From NCBI GenBank assembly GCA_042577505.1, contig JBHPEA010000013.1, forward strand, positions 1 to 30,730: 30,730 nt of DNA, given 5' to 3'. The notes below the pieces were generated by a model. That model did not search any database, was not told the DNA's origin, and saw nothing but the letters and a program-made list of their open reading frames with translations. The position numbers and the translations under genes are program-made. The DNA is from JACQSR01 sp042577505 (GTDB taxonomy: Archaea; Nanobdellota; Nanobdellia; Woesearchaeales; JACQSR01). Position 1 is the first letter of the stretch. Each line of letters opens with the position of its first letter. Positions 13,899 through 21,600 of this stretch are shown one piece after another.

Positions 13899-15734
13899 CT
13901 AATAATTTAACAGAACTTCAACATCCTTCCCAAATACTTTTTTTAAATCTTCAAAAATCGGTTCTTTAATGAAAACTTTTTGTGGTATTTGGACTTTAGC
14001 TAAACTTTTTTCTAATTCTTCTAAGTTAGTTTTTTGTACAACACCTAATGAGCCATCCTCATTGATTGGCGCTTTTGAAAGTTCTCTCTCTTCGTGATCA
14101 ATATCGTGAATTATGAACGCGATTTTATCGAGTAAAATTATCTCTCCATATCTTTCACCGTGTTTAACTCTAATCTTCGCTCTTTCTAATTCTCTTCCTC
14201 TTTTCCTCTGCATATATTCAACTAAGAACTTAATCAAAGCACCAGCATCTTTCTTAACCCTCTCAACTTCTTGTTTAGTTAACTTCTTTGCATCATAATC
14301 TTTCTTTGCTTTCATTAACTCATTCAAGATTCTCAAGAACTTAGCAGGAATTTTTCCCTGGCTAATCATCTCATCCTCGAAAGTATTTACAATCTCAATG
14401 TCCAATACTTTCTCTATACCTTCTAATTTTAATACATCCCTAATAATTGAAATAACAGAATCGTAAATATTAATAACATCATCTTGCTCTTTCATAGTTT
14501 CAATTTGAGCAAATAATTTCTTAATTCTTTTCAAATAATCATCAGCTTCTTTAAGCAATTCATCAACTTCCTTTCCAGTAACTTCTTTCTTAGTACCATG
14601 TTCAATATCTTTTCTTACCTTAATCACTTTTTCAAGTGTTGATACATATTTTTCCTCGAGGAATTTTTCTTTCTTTACGAAAATCTCTTTCATTAACTCT
14701 GCAGTCTCTTTTGGAGCGGGAGGTGGAACACCATACAACATCAATGCAGCTTGTGATGGAGTCAATATCGCATAATAAACATCTTCCATTCCTATATCTT
14801 TCAACTTCATATTAACACGCTGCAACATCTGATGTCCAGACGCCATAAATATATCTATAGCCTCAGCACTCGGTTTAATTTTACCCATTCTGAGTAATTG
14901 TTTCCAAGGCATGAAGATTCCTCTATCGTAAAATGGAACTCCATCTCTTAGTAATGTGAAAATAATTGGATTAGCTTCTCTTAATGAATCCCAGAAGTCT
15001 GTTAAAATGTAAACTTGGATGTTTAATTTATTTCTAACGCCAGTAATTTCACCAGCTTCTATACCCATTCCAATAATAATTGCTCTGAGCTTGTCTTTCA
15101 ACTCAGCCCTTGTCATCTTTTTAACATCAGTATCATCAATTACAATCCAAACATCAATATCAGAAGTCTTTGTCGCTCTACCCTGTACTAATGAACCTGC
15201 TAAAACATAACTAATGATATACTTTTCAAATTTCTTTAGAACCATTGATTTATGCACTTCAGCAATTTTTATTGCCTGCATCATTCCAGTATCATAAATT
15301 GGAGCAGTTACTGCAACTGTTTGTAATACATCGTATCTCCCATCGTAACAAGATTGCCATAAATCAGATAGAATAACTGTTTGAACAACAAAGTTCTTGT
15401 CAATTTCAGCAGCGGTAGTTTGAAGAATCTGTGATAATTTATCTTTTAGCTCAAACTTAGACATCTTTTTTGAGTCAGTATCATCCACGAGAACCAAAAC
15501 ATTGATCTTGTCTTTATCCTCTTTCTTAACCTCTCCTTCTTTTGGAGGAGGTAATAAACCAATACCCATGATGTACTTATCAAATTTCTCAAGAATTATT
15601 TTCTGATATTTCTCTAATTTAACCTTAATCTCCTTTAATTTATCTTGGGTCTCTTTTGGAAGCTTAGAAAGCATGTCTTCTTCTTTCTTAACTTCCTTAC
15701 TTTCTTCCTTTTTCTTGGTTTCCTTCTTCGCCAT
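13899..15734 (-). CDS. Duplicated MNT-type nucleotidyltransferase with HEPN-like region (611 aa)
   Basis: After a Lys/Glu-rich start (1-40) come two homologous nucleotidyltransferase (NTase) units. The second has the intact signature G180-S181 followed by ten residues and D192-x-D194, then VWIVIDDTDVKKMTRAELKD. The first has the parallel VLVLVDDTDSKKMSKFELKD (from about residue 78) but a Pro-rich loop in place of GS and no DxD, so it is probably inactive. Both are followed by an equivalent strand and Trp segment (TVILSDLWQS, VYILTDFWDS). A long helical region follows, with R374-K-D-I-E-H379, matching the Rx4-6H motif of HEPN nucleases, then a C-terminal domain (KVFIKEPIFEDLKKVFGKDV). It resembles MNT/HEPN toxin-antitoxin partners in one chain. 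I recall it as conserved across DPANN, so a housekeeping role is possible. Divergent from the next gene; TATA at 15770-15781. Confidence 0.8.
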   Translation of the reverse strand: MAKKETKKKEESKEVKKEEDMLSKLPKETQDKLKEIKVKLEKYQKIILEKFDKYIMGIGLLPPPKEGEVKKEDKDKINVLVLVDDTDSKKMSKFELKDKLSQILQTTAAEIDKNFVVQTVILSDLWQSCYDGRYDVLQTVAVTAPIYDTGMMQAIKIAEVHKSMVLKKFEKYIISYVLAGSLVQGRATKTSDIDVWIVIDDTDVKKMTRAELKDKLRAIIIGMGIEAGEITGVRNKLNIQVYILTDFWDSLREANPIIFTLLRDGVPFYDRGIFMPWKQLLRMGKIKPSAEAIDIFMASGHQMLQRVNMKLKDIGMEDVYYAILTPSQAALMLYGVPPPAPKETAELMKEIFVKKEKFLEEKYVSTLEKVIKVRKDIEHGTKKEVTGKEVDELLKEADDYLKRIKKLFAQIETMKEQDDVINIYDSVISIIRDVLKLEGIEKVLDIEIVNTFEDEMISQGKIPAKFLRILNELMKAKKDYDAKKLTKQEVERVKKDAGALIKFLVEYMQRKRGRELERAKIRVKHGERYGEIILLDKIAFIIHDIDHEERELSKAPINEDGSLGVVQKTNLEELEKSLAKVQIPQKVFIKEPIFEDLKKVFGKDVEVLLNY

Positions 15735-15769
15735 TTTTAGAATTTTAACTTCTAATCGTTTATGATATT

Positions 15770-15781
15770 CTTTTATAAATG
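15770..15781 (-). promoter_or_regulatory. TATA box of the nucleotidyltransferase gene
   Basis: The minus strand reads CATTTATAAAAG, about 40 nt before the ATG at 15734. No ribosome site is seen in the short leader. Confidence 0.45.
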
Positions 15782-15794
15782 TTTACATTAAAAA

Positions 15795-15810
15795 ACCGAA
15801 AAGTTTAAAT
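15795..15810 (+). promoter_or_regulatory. BRE/TATA promoter, shared motif
   Basis: ACCGAAAAGTTTAAAT, ending 25 nt before the ATG at 15836. The same motif, with one base changed, drives the 16736 gene. Confidence 0.65.
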
Positions 15811-15835
15811 GGGTTACAATTAAAAATAGGTCATT

Positions 15836-16600
15836 ATGGCAGGTAAAGGCTTAGAAGGGAAATTATACATCAGTGATGTTCTTGACAAAGCTAGGAAGGC
15901 AAAATCAGATACTATTGAACAAGCTTTCAAATCGTATGAAAAACATGGGGGAGAGAAAGCAATGGATGCATTCCAAGTTGCAACTGTAGTTCCAGCCATG
16001 CAGGAATTTTATAATACTTTCAGGGATAATATGAAACCATTTCAAAAAGGCCATATTCCAAGTTCAAAAAAGAAGGAAGTGAAAGCTGCTGCAGTAAAAG
16101 CACTTGAAGCTTTCTTCAAAAGAGCAGATCCCAAGAAATTAAAATTAGTTGAGGGAATTAAGGATCCTGAAGAAAGGTATAAGATTCTATGTAAGGAATA
16201 CAACGAAGCTACAACCCAGGGTGGAGACTCTCCTTTCGGAGGGGGTATTGATAAATTTATTGATAGCTACATTGGCAAAAAGAGCAAAAACTTAGATAAA
16301 ATGCTGATCGAGCTCTATCATAATCAATCGAAGTATGCACAAGGTATGGTTCACGCAGTTACAAGTAAAGCATTTCATTATAACGTTGGAAGACATGAGG
16401 GCTTGGACGTCGCTGCTCATATGAAGAAATTAGCGAAAACAAAAGGTTATGAATTGCCTCAAGAACATGAACCAAATTTCATGATGTTGCAGAAAGAGGC
16501 ATTTGAAGGATTATATAAAGGACTTATGCATGGAAAATGGGGCGATAAAACCCACGAATCTTACCATTTAATGAAACCTACGAAGGACGCAGGTCATTAA
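15836..16600 (+). CDS. Hypothetical protein, 254 aa
   Basis: I do not recognise this protein. It is mostly helical, soluble and basic (pattern such as DVLDKARKAKSDTIEQAF, VKAAAVKALEAFFKRADPKK), with a glycine-rich TTQGGDSPFGGGIDKFIDSY segment near residues 123-143 and several His in the C-terminal half (FHYNVGRHEGLDVAAH, KTHESYH, ending DAGH). No catalytic motif is evident. The promoter ACCGAAAAGTTTAAAT is nearly identical to that of the zincin gene 136 bp downstream, so the two are probably expressed alike and may be functionally linked. The start is apparently leaderless. A palindrome follows the stop. Confidence 0.7.
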   Translation: MAGKGLEGKLYISDVLDKARKAKSDTIEQAFKSYEKHGGEKAMDAFQVATVVPAMQEFYNTFRDNMKPFQKGHIPSSKKKEVKAAAVKALEAFFKRADPKKLKLVEGIKDPEERYKILCKEYNEATTQGGDSPFGGGIDKFIDSYIGKKSKNLDKMLIELYHNQSKYAQGMVHAVTSKAFHYNVGRHEGLDVAAHMKKLAKTKGYELPQEHEPNFMMLQKEAFEGLYKGLMHGKWGDKTHESYHLMKPTKDAGH

Positions 16601-16603
16601 TTC

Positions 16604-16619
16604 TTTTCTATATAGAAAA
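16604..16619. terminator. Palindrome after the 254-aa gene, possible terminator
   Basis: TTTTCTATATAGAAAA is a perfect 16-bp palindrome 3 bp after the stop. It could form a hairpin or simply be T-rich termination sequence; archaeal terminators do not need hairpins. Confidence 0.35.
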
Positions 16620-16653
16620 TAAATACCATCTAAACCTTGTTCTCCTCTATAAA

Positions 16654-16670
16654 ACCGAAAAGTTTATATA
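16654..16670 (+). promoter_or_regulatory. BRE/TATA promoter, shared motif, with leader and ribosome site
   Basis: ACCGAAAAGTTTATATA. Unlike the 15836 promoter it is followed by a leader of about 40 nt ending in a GGGGG ribosome site at 16721-16725, ten bases before the ATG at 16736. Confidence 0.65.
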
Positions 16671-16735
16671 CTCTATTCACCACTATTAAGTTATAACAAG
16701 ATAGTTTCATTTATAAATAAGGGGGCTAAAAAACT

Positions 16736-17833
16736 ATGTCACTAATTAATATTGGACCAACAGTGTATAGTTCTAATAGTCCTAACTATGCAAGTTTATC
16801 AAAATCTGCAAAAACTGGACCAAGTGAAGCTTGGTTAGATCATGCTTTAAGAACAGCAAACACAGTTCACGATTCCACCTCTTGGAGAACTACAATGCTC
16901 CCCCATCATATTAGGGACGACGTAATGGGTAGAGGAGAAGGCACTACTTATCTAGAGATTCTTACAGGTAACGCTGTTCCAGATAAATGGGCAGAAGGAT
17001 GGCTTACACCAACAAAAATCCTTGAATATGTAGATGCTAAAGAAAATAAAGGAGTAATTAGAAGTATCTCTGGAGTTCCTTTTGAAGAAAACTTTTTTGG
17101 TCATAAAGATGCAATGTTTGCAGAATGTGATCCAAGACACGTTGGTAAATTCTATTCTATGTCAGAAACTGTTAAACAAGACTATATTAATTTCCTTAAT
17201 TCTAAAGAAGGTCAAGTACTTGTTGAAAAATTAGCAGAAACAGGTAATCATCCACATGATATTGCATATGTTGCAGGAGGTTATCTTAAATCTCAGGGCC
17301 TAAAACACCAATGTGCAGCAGTTGATTTAAGGGATGGTATCTTTTATGAGAATCCTCAATTAAGAGCGATTGCAGAATTATTAGGAAGGCAAGAGGGAAT
17401 GACCCCTCAAGAATTTATTGAATACACCCAAGCTCACGAAATTGCACACCTATTCCTTACTAATCCCCACGATCCAGTTGAAAAAAAGGAAGCAGAAGTA
17501 GAAGCATTCCTTGCAGATTTCTACGCAGCATTAGCTGAAGGAGCATACAAAGGATATCACATTAGCGTTCCGAATTCAGAAAGAGCAGAAGCAGCTTCAC
17601 ATAAAGCAAAAGAAAAACACGCAAGGAAAACAGTTGCTAAGATTGCTGAAAATGGACTTGAGCATAAGGTAGAAGAAGCTGAAGAGCAAGAAGAAGTTGA
17701 AGAGGAAAACGTAGAGTACAATCTCGAGTTAGAAGAAGATTACTTAGTTGCAGAAGAGCAAAATGAAGAAGATCGTGAATATAATATTGAAGTTGAAGAT
17801 GATGCTCAAGATGATAGTTCTGAAGAAGCTTGA
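16736..17833 (+). CDS. Putative zinc metallopeptidase (HEIAH) with acidic tail (365 aa)
   Basis: Residues 234-238 are H-E-I-A-H, the HExxH zinc site, in the context QAHEIAHLFLTNP. Further on, EKKEAEVEAFLADFYAAL (249-266) offers Glu residues as third ligand in an E-x-x-A-x-x-F setting. That resembles the ImmA/IrrE (M78) type of zincin, but the rest (about 230 residues upstream) I do not recognise. After residue 300 comes a very acidic tail with two related blocks (VEYNLELEEDYLVAEEQ and EYNIEVEDDAQDD). No signal peptide is present, so it acts in the cytoplasm. The gene shares its promoter type with the preceding unknown gene. Its last 28 bp overlap the end of the convergent membrane-protein gene. 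Substrate unknown. Confidence 0.65.
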   Translation: MSLINIGPTVYSSNSPNYASLSKSAKTGPSEAWLDHALRTANTVHDSTSWRTTMLPHHIRDDVMGRGEGTTYLEILTGNAVPDKWAEGWLTPTKILEYVDAKENKGVIRSISGVPFEENFFGHKDAMFAECDPRHVGKFYSMSETVKQDYINFLNSKEGQVLVEKLAETGNHPHDIAYVAGGYLKSQGLKHQCAAVDLRDGIFYENPQLRAIAELLGRQEGMTPQEFIEYTQAHEIAHLFLTNPHDPVEKKEAEVEAFLADFYAALAEGAYKGYHISVPNSERAEAASHKAKEKHARKTVAKIAENGLEHKVEEAEEQEEVEEENVEYNLELEEDYLVAEEQNEEDREYNIEVEDDAQDDSSEEA

Positions 17834-18630
17834 TTGACCAAACTCATTATGAAAGCTCTTACATACGTCATAACCAATAACATAATCAAGCCGCTAATTA
17901 TCATAACAAACACATTATCTACTACGCTGTTCAATAACACTATCAAATAAAGTGGCAATCCAATCATAATCCCACATAAAAGATACATCAATATTATCCA
18001 CGGCAATTTTCCAAACGCAATTTCAAGTGTTTTCTTAACAACTTTCTTTAATTTCATATTACCAAGTAGAGAATTAGTAATTGGCATAAAGTAACCAATG
18101 ACTAATAACGCGATAAAGAAAATGTAGCTAGAAGATTCCGCTTTAAAACCCGCATTAATAATTACCAATTGAAAAATCCCAATTATTATTAAAAAATATA
18201 CAATACTTACAATAATAAATCTTGAATAATAATTAAAGAACTTTCCATCCTCAAACAAACTGTTTGTAAAACTCCAATATAATCCACCTATTAATGCGAA
18301 GAGTATACCTGAAATTATAATCCACATTCTCAAATCCTTGAGTATACTCTCATAAATTTCCATACTCTCAACAAAACCATCTGAAACTAAACTTTGACCC
18401 GAAAATATTCCTTGCGTAATCTCATCATCTGTTGGCAGATCATTATCCAATGTTTCTGTAATATTAATCAAACCTTCAGTTACCCTTTCCTGAAAAAATA
18501 AAGAATTCCCAAACCATAAAATTAGGAACGTTAAATTCAAAACGATTATTAGAACCACAAGTAGCTTATTCTTACTAACACCTTTCCACGCATTCTTCAA
18601 TGCTTCAAAAATTAAATTAGATCGTGCCAC
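17806..18630 (-). CDS. Polytopic membrane protein, last gene of the surface operon (274 aa)
   Basis: An amphipathic basic N terminus (FEALKNAWKGVSKNKL) leads into TM1 (about 22-42). An acidic outside loop of about 60 residues (NITETLDNDLPTDDE) follows, then about five more membrane helices between residues 100 and 262. TM2 is followed by WSFTNSLFEDGKFFNYYSRF, which resembles WSVFKALSWKAADDKGLNQRF-type sequence at the same place in the 27153-28097 protein, so the two appear paralogous. The start is GTG at 18630, one base after the TGA of the giant secreted protein gene (TGA-A-GTG), so it is translationally coupled. Its 3' end overlaps the convergent zincin gene. A membrane platform or export factor for the giant protein is a guess from context. 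Confidence 0.75.
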   Translation of the reverse strand: MARSNLIFEALKNAWKGVSKNKLLVVLIIVLNLTFLILWFGNSLFFQERVTEGLINITETLDNDLPTDDEITQGIFSGQSLVSDGFVESMEIYESILKDLRMWIIISGILFALIGGLYWSFTNSLFEDGKFFNYYSRFIIVSIVYFLIIIGIFQLVIINAGFKAESSSYIFFIALLVIGYFMPITNSLLGNMKLKKVVKKTLEIAFGKLPWIILMYLLCGIMIGLPLYLIVLLNSVVDNVFVMIISGLIMLLVMTYVRAFIMSLVNQASSELSS

Positions 18631-18631
18631 T

Positions 18632-21600
18632 TCATCTAGTTTGATTCCATTGATATGAGCATATTGCGTCTTGTCCTGCCTGACGATTCAAACAATATTG
18701 ATTATATCTACAATAAACACCCCATGTTTCCTCACATACACAACCATCAGATCCTGCTTTTCTTTCGTCTACACAATCATCAGTAGGTCTTTGCTCTAAT
18801 CTTATTCTATAATTCTTAACACCACCTTGTATTGGATCAGTATAATCACAATCATCAGGAGTTACAAACACCCCTTCAGAAATATCTTTCAAATGGAACA
18901 ACTTCAATTCAATAGTTTTTGTATTCCTAATATTTTGACTAGTTTCAACTCGAGCAGTGTAACTTGTTACAGCTACACTTTCATCTTCACGATAAGGAAC
19001 CATATCTACTAATGCATTAAATATTACACCCAGTCTTAACCTACCGTTATTGTAAGCATCGGCAGATACTTGGGTTAATGGCTGTCCAAATTCATTTACT
19101 ACATCAACTTTATCTGAAGCCTCTCCAAACTTAAATCCATTATTATTACCATCAGTTAGGGTGATCCTTGCAGTTTGAGTACCTGATGTAAGTACCCCTC
19201 CACCACTTTCAACAGAAAGTTGAAAATTATTTGGAGTTACAAGTATGCTTGTACCTTCTCCCATTGTCATGCTTGTAGAAAGTTCAAAAAAGTCATAGTT
19301 GGCAGGTCCCTGCACTGTAATTCCTCTTGATAATTCATTTTCAATTCTTCCAGATCCATCTTTTAATCTCATTCTCAAACATTGATCTGGACCAATTCCC
19401 CTATTTACATATGGTTTCACCCAAAGATCTTCATTGAAAAATAATCCATCTATTATCGATCCTCTATCTACCAAATCCCTTGGAATAACATTATTACCAG
19501 ACCTTACTTCAATACCTTGAATAGTAGCAGTCCCTTTGGTTCCTAAAAATGCAGTTCCTTGATCGCAAGTAAAAACACCAGTTGATGCATCGATTCTACA
19601 ATCTAAAATATCATTTGCAGTTCTATCAGTTATTGGTGTATAATATACGCCGTCTTCGTTACCTTCTCCAAAGCAAGATGCCCTAAGGTCACCAGTTATC
19701 TCTCTGTCAGTCCTTAATACAAATTTAATATGATCATATCTTTGAACTTCTTCTCTAATATCATGTCTTGCTTCTGTAACTAATTGACCCTGTCTTAATC
19801 TCGGTGTTCCTCCAGTATCTCTGGGTAATTGTCTGTCAGGAACTTCTTTATTGTTTAAACAATCACAATTACTTCCCATAGGATCATTTTGTGTTCCACA
19901 ATCAACTCCAGGTTTTGTTAATTCATCCCTTGTTACACAAGTCAATAAAACCTGATAACTACTCATATCACATCCTGGATAAATTGTCCAAGATCCCCTA
20001 TACTCATACCTTGACTTTGCACTTCTTGGATTATATCCTAAATATTCCCTTGTTGCAGTCAATGGAACAATATTAGTTGCCGTGGGTGTTGTATAAGCAA
20101 CATCCATAAAGTTCTCCATACTTAATTCCCAATCATATCCAAATGCAGCTAAACAAACTTTCCTCATAAAAGCTTCCTCACCTACACCTAAGAAATTATT
20201 CAAAGCGGCATTGTTATATTCATCCGACAACTGCGTTTGAGTATCAGCAACACTATCTAATATTCCATCCAATCCTTTTTCAAAGGTCTCACCAATACCC
20301 AAATCTTCATTAGCACTTACTAAACTTATAGGACTACATTCATCCCTAAATGCATTTATAACTCTCCACATTGTAGAACAAACATAAGATGTAAACAATT
20401 CTTTACACACACCGGCGTCAGCAGTACCAGTTATTCTAATTGTTAGTAAACAACCCTGAAGTGCCATCATCATCTGTTTTAATTCACTCAACCGAGCCCT
20501 AATCTGACTTAATGCTAAACACTGGAATGCACTTGTATGTTGTTTTGCAGGATCTAATACAATTATACTTTCATTCCCTAACAAGTCATCAAATAACCAA
20601 TTATTCTGCCCAAAGCACGCACTTAAATCTCTTCCTTCAATATATCTAAATGGATTATATTCAGTAGCTTCTGATGGTGCTTCCCATCCATTCTTATGAT
20701 ATCTATAACTAAACTGCATGTCTTTGTATTCATTACCAGCAGTTTGAATTGGCTGTTCACCAACATGATCTTTGTGTTCTACATCTGATGGAGTATAGTA
20801 TACATCTCCTTCCTCTTCAAAATAATCCGTATTAATACAACAACACTCTTCCCTTTTCTTGGAATCTGCCATAACATTATGTTCAGGGAAGAAACAATCT
20901 GTTGTATAACCTTCTCTTGATGTCTGAATAAAGTTAGGTATAGTTCCACCAGCAAACAATGTTTTATCTTTCGAAGGTAATGCATCACAAACAGAAGCAA
21001 CTAAGCAATGACCTTCCCATTTTGGCCTATTTTGACTTGTACTTGTTCCAGCAGGTACAATTTTTCCATTAGCAGTAACTTCTACTCTATCAGTTCTAAC
21101 TTCACTACTATCCTTATTCTTCTCGCTACAAATATCCTTACAACTTTTACTCTTAGCAGTTATGAAATTGTCATCATCATGTTTTATTGCATAAGTAGTT
21201 CGAATTCTCCAAGGACCACCAGTTGGTATGTTTATATTGTAAACAGTATCATCCCTATTATTTGAATTAGAAAGTACCCTATTTCCTAACTCATACATAA
21301 CTCGTTGATTATTACTAGCAAAACCTTCCAAGCAATCTTTATTTCTATCAGGGAATACATTCTGTGGAATATTGAACCTTGGAGCTAACGTTTGACATTT
21401 ATGTCTCTTCAATGGAACTCCAGAAACTCCACCATCAGATGCGCAACCTTCTGACAATGTAGTAGCCCTTTTAATCAAATCCTGATCCTTTTTCTCTTCT
21501 GTCCATTTTGAAGGTGCAGGATGTCCAAAGAACCTATCACAACTCCATCTATGCCCTGAATAAACCGTAGCTTCAGCTTTCCAACCTGATGCACAACTTG

